Origin: Rhodobacterales bacterium
GTDB taxonomy: Bacteria; Pseudomonadota; Alphaproteobacteria; Rhodobacterales; Rhodobacteraceae
Direction of reading: 5' to 3'
Length of the DNA stretch: 64,000 nucleotides
NCBI GenBank assembly: GCA_026400355.1
Contig: JAPLPE010000017.1
Span: 1 to 64,000, forward strand
This document shows positions 1 to 7,769 of the stretch, piece after piece. Made by a program: the position numbers and the translations under genes. The stretch's first letter is position 1; every line of letters starts with the position of its first letter. A model generated the notes under the pieces. That model was not told where the DNA came from. It was given only the letters and a program-made list of their open reading frames with translations, and ran no database searches.

Positions 1-1
1 G

Positions 2-124
2 CTCCGCAAAGCCGCCGCCCGCACCTACGAGGAGCTCTGGAAAGCCGTAGGCGCCGTCTGCAACCTCTTCACCGAGGACGAATGCCTCAACTACTTCATC
101 GCCGCAGGATACAAACCCGAATGA
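2..124 (+). mobile_element. IS630-family transposase, C-terminal end (cut by window edge)
   Basis: The window opens inside a reading frame encoding the last 40 residues of a transposase. The end, with the motif ALWKA-like 'ELWKAVGAVCNLF' followed by 'YFIAAGYKPE' and a TGA stop, is the characteristic tail of DDE transposases of the IS630 family. The catalytic part lies upstream of base 1, so I cannot tell whether the element is intact. No clear terminal inverted repeat could be fixed in the following 75 bases. It lies directly beyond the 3' end of the MttB-like gene and points toward it, so it is a candidate for having interrupted that gene's operon. Confidence 0.75.
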
Positions 125-168
125 ACGCGACACGCTCTAGAACGCGCGCCCTCGCTTGTGGTGATGAG

Positions 169-194
169 GTAGGGCGGGGCGAACCCCATCCTAC
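169..194. repeat. Palindromic intergenic element
   Basis: Two 11-base arms (169-179 and 184-194) read GTAGGGCGGGG and CCCCATCCTAC, complementary at nine of eleven positions around a CGAA loop. It sits six bases beyond the stop codon of the MttB-like gene, where it could form a terminator-like hairpin, though it has no T run. GC-rich palindromes of the form GTAGGG..CCCTAC are common between genes in this bacterial group (general recollection). Confidence 0.5.
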
Positions 195-199
195 GCAGA

Positions 200-1783
200 T
201 TATGCCGGCAAGTGGATGCGGAAGCGTTCGCGGATGGCGCGGTCGACGTCGGCCGGGAAACGTGCAGCCGAGGTGGTGGCCAGGATCGCGTCCTTCTTTT
301 TCGTCGCTTCGATGAGAAGATCGGGGCGACCCTTTTCTTCCCATTCTTTGGGCGACTGACGGTTGGCCGTGACGGGGTAGATATACTCCGTCTGCATCAG
401 GCTGAGCGTCTGGTCAGAGCCAAGGTAGTGACCAGGACCGCCGATACAGGTGGCGCGCATGGTTTCGAGCGCCAAAGTGTCATCCGTCACTTCAATACCG
501 CGGACACAGCGCAGCGCCTGACCCAATAGGTCATCACCCAAGATCAAGCTTTCCAAACAGAAGCCGAGGAGCGAGGCATGCATGCCCGCAGCCTCGTACA
601 CCATGTTCAGGCCCGACAGGCCTGCCATGACGTTGGAACACATCTGCTCCCAACCCGCTTGCATGTCGGGCAGTTTGGCGTCAGCAATCCCTGCAGCAGC
701 CCCGCCGGGAAGGCCATAGAAACGGTGCATCTGGGCACAGCCAGCAGTCAGAAGCGCCTGTTCGCCAGACCCGCCCGACATTGCCCCGGTGCGCAGGTCG
801 CTGACAAATGGCCACGTGCCAAAGATCGCCGGATACCCGGGCGAGATGGCGTTGACATAGACCACACCGGCCAGACATTCGGCCACGGCCTGGACGATGG
901 CTCCGGCGATGGGGGCAGGGGCGGTTGCCCCGGCCTGACCTGCGGACAACAGCAGAACAGGCATTCCGCCAGCGATACAGGCTTCCATCACCTTGCAGGC
1001 GTCGGTGGCGAACTTCATCGGTGGCACGACAAAGCAGTTGGAGTTCGAGACGAAGGGCCGCGCGCGCCATTCCGCCTCGCCGCCCGCGATCATGTGAAGC
1101 ATGTCAAAGGCGTCGTCCACAAAGGAGGGTTCTGTGAAAGAGGTGCCGACATGCTTGGTCGTGCCAGCGCAGCAGGCATAGATCGTGTTCAAGTCCATCT
1201 CGCGGTTGTCGACGATATCACGGCAGACCATCGGCCGCTGCACGAAATGGATATTGTCGAGCCTGTCACAGATGCGCGCGGCGTCGTGCAGGTCCTGCAC
1301 GGTGGATTCGCGGTACTCGCGCCCCTCGACGTCGACCACGTGCACGGCGGCCCCGGCGGTGCCGTAATGAACGCGGGTACCCGACAGGTGCATATCATGG
1401 ATAGGCTCGCGCCCGAAGAGGGTGATGCCGCGAGCGGCCTTGGCCAGCATGTCTTCCACCAAAGCGCGTGGAAAGCGGATGCGGCCGTCGTCGCCCAGAA
1501 TCGCACCGGCGCGTGTCAGAATTTCGACCCCCGACGAGGGAGCATCGGCCAGACCGATCTCCTCGAGCGCCTGAAGTGCGGTGCGATGGATCCGCAACAC
1601 ATCGTCATCTGAGAGCGGGTTATAGGTGCCACCGGACATACCAGGGCGGACAGGGCGCATCTCGGCGGTCAGGGGCGAGGTGCGGGCGGCATGACGTGCA
1701 GCGCGTCCGCCGCTGCGGATATGACGGCTGGCGGCACGCGCCGGAGAGGACGCGTCAGCGTCCGGCAGGAGATCATCAGACAT
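200..1783 (-). CDS. MttB-family corrinoid-dependent methyltransferase (trimethylamine methyltransferase family, no pyrrolysine)
   Basis: A 527-residue member of the MttB family. These cytoplasmic enzymes move a methyl group from a methylated amine or quaternary amine (for example glycine betaine in MtgB) to a Co(I) corrinoid protein. The N-terminus (about residues 1-50) is basic and disordered ('SGGRAARHAAR'), as in alphaproteobacterial members, followed by one TIM-barrel-like domain with glycine-rich stretches such as 'GAMSGGSGEQALL'. There is no in-frame amber codon, so this is not a pyrrolysine enzyme and the substrate cannot be assigned. The frame stays open upstream to 2053, but I take the ATG at 1783 because the extra residues look non-coding and family homology begins after it. 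No corrinoid carrier gene is adjacent; beyond the stop is a transposase remnant. Partners in the window are the RamA-like activator and the MTHFR/MeTr operon. Confidence 0.85.
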   Translation of the reverse strand: MSDDLLPDADASSPARAASRHIRSGGRAARHAARTSPLTAEMRPVRPGMSGGTYNPLSDDDVLRIHRTALQALEEIGLADAPSSGVEILTRAGAILGDDGRIRFPRALVEDMLAKAARGITLFGREPIHDMHLSGTRVHYGTAGAAVHVVDVEGREYRESTVQDLHDAARICDRLDNIHFVQRPMVCRDIVDNREMDLNTIYACCAGTTKHVGTSFTEPSFVDDAFDMLHMIAGGEAEWRARPFVSNSNCFVVPPMKFATDACKVMEACIAGGMPVLLLSAGQAGATAPAPIAGAIVQAVAECLAGVVYVNAISPGYPAIFGTWPFVSDLRTGAMSGGSGEQALLTAGCAQMHRFYGLPGGAAAGIADAKLPDMQAGWEQMCSNVMAGLSGLNMVYEAAGMHASLLGFCLESLILGDDLLGQALRCVRGIEVTDDTLALETMRATCIGGPGHYLGSDQTLSLMQTEYIYPVTANRQSPKEWEEKGRPDLLIEATKKKDAILATTSAARFPADVDRAIRERFRIHLPA

Positions 1784-2334
1784 GGGAATAGCCTTGAATG
1801 GAGGAGTAAAGGGGTCTCGGACGATTAGCCGGAAAAAGGCGCCCCGCGCGCTGCACGGCCACGCCTGGCACCAATGGTGCGCAGCACAAGACTGATTTGC
1901 CATTGATCCGAAGACATCTGCTCTCCAATCTTCCCGATGTCGATCAACCACCGCGCGCGCTTTGTCTGATCCAAAAACGACCGAAGGTCGCTTTTGAGAG
2001 TTCCCGGTCGTGTGTTCCAAACACAAATCAGAACCCTTGTCTTGCCGACACACTCACGCGAGTAGATTTGTGTGGGATGGCCCCGACCCGGCACAGTTGG
2101 CTCCCAGCCTGACTTTTGATTACGCCGACTGGAAAGGGCCCAAAAAACGCAAGATCAGCTAACCATTCCAGCCAAGTCATTGAAGCAAGGCCCCGCGGCT
2201 ACCTTGTCAAAGAGGCGAAGAAGCGTTTTCAGTGCAATTTCCGGTGGCTGCAAGACAAGGTCAGGAAACCAGAATCCGGGTTTCTATCCGGCATCGTTGG
2301 GCCAATTGCTACCATCGTCCTTTCCGCAGTCATC
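1784..2334. other. Intergenic stretch upstream of the MttB-like gene
   Basis: About 550 bases with no gene I can support. It should contain the promoter of the minus-strand MttB-like gene. Open frames run through it on both strands, but none resembles a known family or has a good ribosome-binding site. One compact hairpin is listed separately. I see no recognisable riboswitch consensus. Confidence 0.5.
1973..1996 (-). terminator. Small GC hairpin with T run
   Basis: A 5-bp stem (1978-1982 with 1986-1990) and a 3-base loop. Read on the minus strand it is GCGACC-TTC-GGTCG followed by five T, which fits a small Rho-independent terminator; the flanking A/T runs make it usable on either strand. 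No gene end lies nearby, so it may terminate a lost gene or serve as an attenuator ahead of the MttB-like gene. Confidence 0.35.
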
Positions 2335-2907
2335 ATGGCCGGGCTGTCGTTCTTTGCCGGAGGATATGCAACGCCGGTCGCCACGATCCATCCCGCCCCG
2401 CCGCCCGTGATGATCGTCACCTCGATGGCCCCCTTCGCGGACTGGACAGGAGTCTATCTGGGCGACACGCTTGGCTACGGTGACCTTACGTCAAGCCTGA
2501 CTTCGTCCTCGACTGCCAAGGCTAAGGGCAAGACCGATGGTTCCCAGACGGGATAGCCTTTTGACCTTGGCACCATCTTCCTGGGTGCTCAATTGCCGTA
2601 TGTTGGCTCCATTATCGCGGACGATACCTTCGGACTCGGTATTGATGGCGAAGGGTGGGCCAAGCTTCGCGTCGACTATGATGGCGGGATGTTCCACCCC
2701 TTTGCCGTCGTCGATGCCTCGCAGCTCGTTACATCCGGTTCCATATCGGACAGCGACATAGGCTATCTGTTTGGGGTCGGCTTGGGTTACCGCTATGCCA
2801 GAAATCTGCCGATCTGTGCCGAACTTCTGCAGTACCATTATGTCGATTGCTCCGGCACCGACCTGAGCGCAACCACCGTCGAAGTGCGGGTATCTTACCG
2901 GTTCTCA
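2335..2907 (+). pseudogene. Decayed outer-membrane beta-barrel protein gene (tandem paralog of the next gene)
   Basis: This frame is a diverged copy of the intact gene just downstream. Matching blocks include 'DWTGVYLGDTLGYG' versus 'DWTGFYAGGTLGYA', 'TSGSISDSDIGYLFGVG' versus 'TSGSLDESDTGYLYGIG', and the C-terminal 'VEVRVSYRF' versus 'LEVRASFRF'. It carries an in-frame TAG stop at 2554-2556, and the ancestral stop after the final Phe is now TCA (2905-2907). The frame therefore reads on without a stop through the spacer and into the intact gene. The start is uncertain; 2335 is the ATG opening a hydrophobic signal-like segment. An N-terminal half of roughly 73 residues is the most that would normally be made. 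Confidence 0.75.
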
Positions 2908-3237
2908 CAAATCCGGCCCGGTCAGGGCTGCACGCGCTGCCCTGACCCACCGAGATGCGATTCAGGCAGTCCGATCACTTTCAAAGTTGCTTCATTGCAC
3001 GTCGAATCGAACAATACGACCAACGGCCAAAGTGACTGTTCTTGTCAGCCCGTTCAGCATGAGACATCTTCAGCCGAGCCCGTGCCCTGCACTCGGCCAA
3101 ATCAGGCCGAGTGCTGCATCAAATCCGGTCGGGACTGCGTGAGGCCATTGATACTTCTGGCCCGCGCCCCTAACTTATTCATCTGCGCCAGTAGGTTTGT
3201 TGTGTACGGGTGCAAAGATCATATAACAGGTGTTCAA
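2908..3237. other. Spacer between the two omp copies
   Basis: About 330 bases with no separate gene. The reading frame of the decayed copy stays open across it, but the translation (Cys-, Pro- and Ser-rich) resembles no protein and is probably non-coding. The last 80 bases should hold the promoter of the intact copy. A weak candidate is TTGTGT (3200-3205), a 16-base gap, and TATAAC (3222-3227), which would put the start of transcription very close to the ATG. Confidence 0.4.
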
Positions 3238-3849
3238 ATGACAATGCTATTCCGCAACAAGATCGCCCTCGTGGCGGCAATTGCGACAACCTCGGTGGCC
3301 CTTGCCGCTCCCGTTCTCGCCGAGCAACCCGCACCGACCGCGCCACTCAGCTATGCCGTTTCGACGATGTCGATGGCCGATGACTGGACCGGCTTCTACG
3401 CTGGGGGCACGCTGGGCTATGCCGGTGCTGGCGGTGACAACGTGTTCAACAACGATGAAGCGGGCTGGGACTATGGTGTCCAAGGTGGCTACCTTTGGGA
3501 TACGGGAACTGCCGTCCTGGGTGGTGAACTCCAGTGGGTCGGTACAAATGTGCAGGATGACGTGAACGACATCGGGATCGACGGCGTGGCACGAGCAAAA
3601 CTAATCGCTGGCTACAATGCCGGTGTGTTCATGCCATACATCGTCGGTGGCTGGGCCCAGTTGACGACCTCCGGTTCGCTGGACGAAAGCGACACGGGCT
3701 ATCTCTACGGGATCGGCGCAAACTACATGCTGTCGGAGACCGTGATGGTGGGTGCGGAATACCTTAAGCACCAATGGGACAACTATGCCGACACTGGCGA
3801 GAACGTGACCGCCGAAACCCTCGAAGTGCGCGCCTCGTTCAGGTTCTGA
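3238..3849 (+). CDS. Outer-membrane beta-barrel protein (Omp25/porin-like family)
   Basis: A 203-residue exported protein. Residues 1-22 form a clear signal peptide (charged start, hydrophobic core, cleavage near 'VLAEQ'). The remainder is an alternating aromatic/glycine beta-barrel pattern starting at 'DWTGFYAGGTLGY' and ending in 'VRASFRF', with the terminal Phe required for outer-membrane assembly. These features match small alphaproteobacterial OMPs with the Omp25/OmpW-like fold. The ATG at 3238 is chosen because it begins the signal peptide; the frame is open far upstream only because the preceding paralog lost its stop. Its exact function (structural or small-solute channel) is unknown. 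A good terminator follows. Confidence 0.8.
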   Translation: MTMLFRNKIALVAAIATTSVALAAPVLAEQPAPTAPLSYAVSTMSMADDWTGFYAGGTLGYAGAGGDNVFNNDEAGWDYGVQGGYLWDTGTAVLGGELQWVGTNVQDDVNDIGIDGVARAKLIAGYNAGVFMPYIVGGWAQLTTSGSLDESDTGYLYGIGANYMLSETVMVGAEYLKHQWDNYADTGENVTAETLEVRASFRF

Positions 3850-3894
3850 CCTCAGGCGCTTTTCCGGCCGATCGGGAGCGGATAAAGAAATCTT

Positions 3895-3937
3895 GGGCTG
3901 CAATCAGTGCCATTTGGCAAGAATTGCAGCCCTTTTA
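3895..3937 (+). terminator. Rho-independent terminator
   Basis: A perfect 10-bp stem GGGCTGCAAT (3895-3904) / ATTGCAGCCC (3923-3932), with an inner TGCC/GGCA pairing in the loop, is followed by TTTTATT. It lies 45 bases after the outer-membrane protein gene and ends just before the stop of the convergent aminotransferase, so it probably separates the two transcripts. Confidence 0.8.
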
Positions 3938-3948
3938 TTGTCCATGTT

Positions 3949-5130
3949 TCAGTCTGCCGTGCGCGCTTTGCGGGCTGCAAAATCGATCAGTCGGCGCAAT
4001 GCATCCGCATACTGTTCATCCGCAACAGTCATCGCCACGCGGATATGGCCGCCGGCCGCCTGACCAAAGCTTTCGCCTGGCATCACGGCAATCATTTCCT
4101 CGTCCAACAACGCCGCGGCGAATGCCTCGCCTGTCATGGCTGTCGCACGGATGTCAAGCATCGTGTACATAGCCCCGTCGAGCGGCGCGTAACGGACAAC
4201 GTTCTGCTGCGCGAGAATTTCGAGCGAGATGGCCCGGCGTCGATTGAACGGGGCGCCGATGGACCGTTCAAAATCGGGGCCGAGGGACAGCGCGAACAGG
4301 GCCGCGTCCTGGATGAAACCGGGTATTCCATAGTTGGTATGGGTTGCCAGATCGGTCATCGGGCCGATCGTATCAGCCGGGCCACAGATCCAGCCGATGC
4401 GGCAGCCTGTCATGGCATGGCTTTTCGACATAGAGCCGATAGTGAACGTCCGCTCGGCCATGCCGGGCAGGGTGCGAGGCGACAGATGAGCGCCTGCCCA
4501 GACCTGCGTGTCATAGACCTCATCTGAGATAAGCCAGAGGTTGTTATCCTTACAGACCTTTGCGATGCCCTCGAGCGTGTTTCGGGAATAGATCACGCCG
4601 GTCGGGTTGTTGGGCGTGTTGATCATCAGCGACTTCGCCCCTGCGGCGACAGCGGCAATGTCAGCCGCGCGAGGCTGAAACCCGTCTTCGGCATGGGCAA
4701 GGATCGCGACAGGAACAGCACCAACGGCGCGGATCGTGCCGGGATAGGTCGCGTAATAGGGGTCGATGAAAAGCGCGCGGTCGCCCTCATCGCAGGCCGC
4801 ATGATGCGCGGCAAAAAGGGCAGACTGGCCTCCGGCGGTCACCATCACGTTGTCTGGCCCGGTCGGAACGCCGCTTTCGCGAGTGATGCGTTCCGCGATG
4901 GCTGCGCGAAGTGCAGGGATGCCGGGTATGCTTGCATAACCGGTATGGCCCGCCTTTGCGGCCTCATACATTGCAGCAAGGATCACCGGATCGGTCCGGG
5001 TGTCATGCTCGCCGATGGTAAGTTCAACGACAGGCTGACCAGCGTTCTTCATGGCGCGGGCGCGACGGAAGTGGTCCCATCCGTCAGACCCGGTACCGAT
5101 GATTTCAGAGATGCGATGCGAGATATTCAT
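3949..5130 (-). CDS. Pyridoxal-phosphate aminotransferase, class I/II
   Basis: A 393-residue fold-type I aminotransferase, cytoplasmic and expected to be a homodimer. Visible motifs are 'NTPNNPTG' (about 171-178), 'ISDEVY' (201-206) with the PLP-ring Asp, and 'SMSKSHAMTGCRIGW', in which Lys236 forms the Schiff base. The length is normal for the family. The substrate cannot be read from sequence; the family includes aspartate and aromatic aminotransferases. It stands alone between convergent omp and a YjbR gene on the same strand about 50 bases upstream, so the two could be co-transcribed. Confidence 0.85.
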   Translation of the reverse strand: MNISHRISEIIGTGSDGWDHFRRARAMKNAGQPVVELTIGEHDTRTDPVILAAMYEAAKAGHTGYASIPGIPALRAAIAERITRESGVPTGPDNVMVTAGGQSALFAAHHAACDEGDRALFIDPYYATYPGTIRAVGAVPVAILAHAEDGFQPRAADIAAVAAGAKSLMINTPNNPTGVIYSRNTLEGIAKVCKDNNLWLISDEVYDTQVWAGAHLSPRTLPGMAERTFTIGSMSKSHAMTGCRIGWICGPADTIGPMTDLATHTNYGIPGFIQDAALFALSLGPDFERSIGAPFNRRRAISLEILAQQNVVRYAPLDGAMYTMLDIRATAMTGEAFAAALLDEEMIAVMPGESFGQAAGGHIRVAMTVADEQYADALRRLIDFAARKARTAD

Positions 5131-5180
5131 GGGGCGGAGCCAAACCTCAGCCGCCGTACGAAGTCAACGGGGATGGGCCT

Positions 5181-5528
5181 TCAGTCAGGCAGAGGCCCGA
5201 GCGTGGCTTGAACCTTTTTCGGCAGGCCGGCGCGGATAATGAGGTAGGATGTTCGGAGACGGTGGTGCAGTTCAGGGTCATCCGTGTCTTCGGGCAGGTA
5301 GAGCCAGGATCGGTGGAGATATCGTGCGCGTTCGCCGAAGCCTGAATCGATCAACATCTGCGCCGTTTCGATGCTGTCAGTCTTGACGGCAACGCCGGTC
5401 TGGATCGCCCCGACCGAGGCGAACATCTTGCCGCCGACCTTCCAAACGTCATGGCCCCCGCCCCAGGGGTCGGAGACTTCGGCACCGGCAAAGGTGGCAC
5501 ATATGCAGTTGACGCGGTCGCGGGACAT
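5181..5528 (-). CDS. MmcQ/YjbR family protein (CyaY-like fold)
   Basis: A 115-residue protein of the MmcQ/YjbR family, small DNA-binding-type proteins of unclear physiological role. Recognisable features are the N-terminal 'WGGGHDVWKVGGKMFA' and the C-terminal 'SYLIIRAGLPKK' segment. The ATG at 5528 is chosen because family homology starts with it; an upstream extension to 5618 would overlap the divergent gene. It is divergent from the DUF1697 gene, with only 37 bases between the starts. Confidence 0.8.
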   Translation of the reverse strand: MSRDRVNCICATFAGAEVSDPWGGGHDVWKVGGKMFASVGAIQTGVAVKTDSIETAQMLIDSGFGERARYLHRSWLYLPEDTDDPELHHRLRTSYLIIRAGLPKKVQATLGPLPD

Positions 5529-5565
5529 GGGATGAGGATGCGACAGGATCGCCGGGGAGGCAAGC

Positions 5566-6105
5566 ATGCAGGACTGGGTCGCACTCTTGCGCGGGGTGAA
5601 TGTCGGCGGCGGCAACAAGGTGCCGATGGCCGACCTGCGGCAACTGGCTGAGGGGTTGGGCTGGACGGGCGTGCGAACCTATGTCGCCTCGGGCAATCTG
5701 GTTTTCCGGGCCGAAGGGCAGGCGGGTCCTATGGCCGATGCCCTGCGGGGGGCGATGCGCGACGGGATCGGGGTGGATGTGCCGGTGGTTGTTCTGCCGG
5801 GGGATGCTGTACGGGACGCGCTGGCGGCCTGTCCTTTCGACCCTGATGCGGGCAAGCAGGTCCATGTGATGTTTCTCTTCGGCCCGATCACGGTGGATGA
5901 GGCGCTGCGGGACTCGCTGCGTGCATCCTCTGAAACACTGGTCGTGGACGGCACTCGGGCCTGGCTTCATACGCCCGAGGGGTTTGGCACCTCGAAACTC
6001 GCAACAAAGATCGACAGGGTGATCCGGGGTGCGCCAATGACCGTGCGCAATCTGAATACGCTGCGGGCGCTGGTGGAAATGCTGGACGGGCCGGAACGGG
6101 GCTGA
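5566..6105 (+). CDS. DUF1697 family protein
   Basis: A 179-residue DUF1697 protein. The family signature 'ALLRGVNVGGGNKVPMADL' is at residues 6-24, followed by 'YVASGNLVF', and the C-terminal 'TVRNLNTLRALVEML' is also typical. The biochemical role of the family is unknown. The gene ends 13 bases before a short leader ORF that precedes cysS, so read-through from this gene into the cysS region is possible. Confidence 0.85.
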   Translation: MQDWVALLRGVNVGGGNKVPMADLRQLAEGLGWTGVRTYVASGNLVFRAEGQAGPMADALRGAMRDGIGVDVPVVVLPGDAVRDALAACPFDPDAGKQVHVMFLFGPITVDEALRDSLRASSETLVVDGTRAWLHTPEGFGTSKLATKIDRVIRGAPMTVRNLNTLRALVEMLDGPERG

Positions 6106-6118
6106 TAGGAAACGTCCC

Positions 6119-6163
6119 ATGAAAAGCTTCAGCATCATCATCTGCTGCATTATTACCTGCTGA
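6119..6163 (+). CDS. Ile/Cys-rich leader peptide upstream of cysS-cimA
   Basis: A 14-codon ORF, ATG to TGA, encoding MKSFSIIICCIITC. It has an AGGAAA ribosome-binding site 7 bases before the ATG. Codons 6-14 are five Ile (ATC ATC ATC ... ATT ATT), three Cys and one Thr. The genes that follow are cysteinyl-tRNA synthetase and citramalate synthase (the isoleucine route from pyruvate), so the codons match the amino acids handled by the operon. This is the layout of a transcriptional or translational attenuator in which ribosome stalling at starved codons controls the genes downstream. Attenuation is inference: I see a strong leader hairpin (next entry) but no classical U-tailed terminator. The ORF is too short for ordinary gene finders. 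Confidence 0.65.
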   Translation: MKSFSIIICCIITC

Positions 6164-6172
6164 CAAGCGTCA

Positions 6173-6220
6173 CGCGGGCCGCCTTTTCACACCTCCCACC
6201 GAAGTGAGAACAAGCCCGCG
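6173..6220 (+). promoter_or_regulatory. Leader hairpin between the leader ORF and cysS
   Basis: An outer 7-bp stem CGCGGGC (6173-6179) / GCCCGCG (6214-6220) encloses an inner 7-bp stem TTTTCAC (6184-6190) / GTGAGAA (6204-6210, one G-U pair). The structure begins 10 bases after the leader-peptide stop, so a ribosome stalled on the last codons would cover its 5' arm. The loop contains CCTC, which could pair with the GAGG ribosome-binding site of cysS at 6242-6245; that alternative is speculative. There is no U run, so any control would be translational or Rho-dependent. Confidence 0.5.
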
Positions 6221-6250
6221 GGCGAAGACCGTTCCCTGCGCGAGGCACCT

Positions 6251-7672
6251 ATGACGACGATCCGCCTGCACAACACGAAGACCCGCAAAAAAGAGGTCTT
6301 TGAACCTTTGGACCCTGCCAATGTGCGGATGTATGTCTGCGGACCGACGGTCTATGACCGGGCGCATCTGGGCAATGCGCGGCCCGTGATCGTTTTCGAC
6401 GTGCTGTTCCGGCTTCTTCGCCATGTCTATGGCGAAGGGGCTGTGACCTATGTGCGCAACTTCACCGACGTCGACGACAAGATCAACGATGCCGCATTGG
6501 CCAGGCAGAAAGCGGGCGATCCGCGGTCGCTTGAGGCGCTGATCCACGAGCGGACGGAAGAGACGATCGGATGGTATCACGCCGATATGGACGCGGTCGG
6601 TGCCTTGCGCCCCACGATGGAGCCGCGGGCCACGGATTGGATCGGAGCGATGGTAGCCATGACGGCGGACCTGATCACCAAGGGGCACGCCTACGAGGCC
6701 GAGGGGCATGTACTGTTCTCGGTGGAGAGCTTTGCCGCCTATGGCGCACTGTCGGGCCGGTCGGTCGAGGACATGATCGCGGGCGCCCGGGTCGAGGTCG
6801 CGCCTTACAAGCGCAATCCGATGGATTTCGTGTTGTGGAAGCCCTCGGATGCCGAAACCCCCGGCTGGGACAGCCCCTGGGGGCGCGGACGGCCGGGATG
6901 GCATATCGAATGCTCGGCCATGGCGCAGGAGTTGCTGGGTGCATCTTTTGACATCCATGGCGGCGGGATCGACCTGCAGTTTCCCCATCATGAGAATGAG
7001 ATTGCACAATCGGCCTGCGCCCATCCCGAGGGGTCGTTCGCGCGTTACTGGCTGCATAACGAGATGCTGCAGGTCGAGGGGAAGAAAATGTCCAAGTCAT
7101 TGGGCAACTTCTTTACCGTGCGCGATCTGCTGGAACGGCAGGTTCCGGGTTTCCTGATCAGGATGGTGTTCCTGATGACCCATTACTCCAAACCTATGGA
7201 TTGGACGGAAGCCAAGTTCCGACAGGTGCAGAATGAACTTCACAAATGGTCATACTTGTTGGCGGACTTCACCGAGGAAGGGGGTGCGCCCTCTGATGCA
7301 CTTATCGAAGTTCTGGCGGACGACCTGAATACCCCGGAAGCCATAACCGTGCTGCGGTCTCACTATGCGAATGGCAGATATCATCAACTTGCGGGTGACC
7401 TACGGTTTCTCGGAATCTGGAATGGTGAGAGTCCTAATCAGGTCAGTCTGCTCTACGCCCATGACTCGTTCCAGCGGCGGGAAATCACGGATCTCATCGA
7501 TGGTCTTCTCCGCCGGATCGATATCGCACGCAACGTGAAGGACTATGCGGAAGCAGATCGGATCAGGGCAGGACTTACCGCCGCCGGAGTTGTGGTGAAG
7601 ACAACAAAGTCGCAGACGGTCTACGAGCTTGCCCCTTCCTTTGATTTGAAGAAGCTGGAGGCTCTCGAATGA
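6251..7672 (+). CDS. cysS: Cysteine--tRNA ligase
   Basis: A class I aminoacyl-tRNA synthetase that charges tRNA-Cys, 473 residues, normal for the enzyme. The zinc-ligand Cys30 is in '[10 protein letters not shown]', the HIGH-type motif is 'HLGN' at 39-42, 'HHENEIAQ' carries further zinc ligands, and KMSKS is at 279-283. The C-terminal part after residue 390 is the usual DALR/anticodon-binding region. GAGG lies five bases before the ATG. It follows an Ile/Cys leader ORF and precedes cimA on the same strand with about 100 bases between, containing a dispersed repeat. Confidence 0.95.
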   Translation: MTTIRLHNTKTRKKEVFEPLDPANVRMYVCGPTVYDRAHLGNARPVIVFDVLFRLLRHVYGEGAVTYVRNFTDVDDKINDAALARQKAGDPRSLEALIHERTEETIGWYHADMDAVGALRPTMEPRATDWIGAMVAMTADLITKGHAYEAEGHVLFSVESFAAYGALSGRSVEDMIAGARVEVAPYKRNPMDFVLWKPSDAETPGWDSPWGRGRPGWHIECSAMAQELLGASFDIHGGGIDLQFPHHENEIAQSACAHPEGSFARYWLHNEMLQVEGKKMSKSLGNFFTVRDLLERQVPGFLIRMVFLMTHYSKPMDWTEAKFRQVQNELHKWSYLLADFTEEGGAPSDALIEVLADDLNTPEAITVLRSHYANGRYHQLAGDLRFLGIWNGESPNQVSLLYAHDSFQRREITDLIDGLLRRIDIARNVKDYAEADRIRAGLTAAGVVVKTTKSQTVYELAPSFDLKKLEALE

Positions 7673-7697
7673 ATGCGTTTTGTCGGGCTGACATGTC

Positions 7698-7761
7698 GAG
7701 AGGGGCTTTGCCCCCTGCTGCGTTCCCCCCGAGGTATTTGGGCTCGAAAGAAGCTGGAAGG
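7698..7761 (+). repeat. Dispersed GC-rich intergenic repeat, copy 1
   Basis: One of five related elements in this window. It has a GC palindrome (GGGGCTTTGCCCC), then a C run, the core CCCCGAGGTATTTGG and an A/G-rich tail. It occupies most of the cysS-cimA spacer and ends at the ribosome-binding site of cimA, so it is probably in the transcribed leader. Confidence 0.7.
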
Positions 7762-7769
7762 ATGGTGTG

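Noticed and set aside
578-1612. Long plus-strand open frames antisense to MttB, zwf, cimA, glk and others
   Set aside because: These mirror the high-GC codon pattern of the real genes on the other strand, have no ribosome-binding sites and resemble no family.
1784-2053. Upstream extension of the MttB-like protein to 617 residues
   Set aside because: The added 90 residues are Cys/Ser/Arg-rich, unlike the family, and the frame is open by chance in GC-rich DNA. The ATG at 1783 fits the family start.
2554-2556. In-frame TAG near an MttB-family gene, raising the idea of pyrrolysine decoding
   Set aside because: The MttB-like gene itself has no in-frame amber, no pyl genes are visible, and this TAG lies in a gene copy with other lesions, so it is an ordinary nonsense mutation.
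2593-3849. A single 418-residue outer-membrane protein
   Set aside because: It would contain an internal signal peptide and a second complete barrel; it is better read as the 3' half of a decayed copy plus an intact gene.
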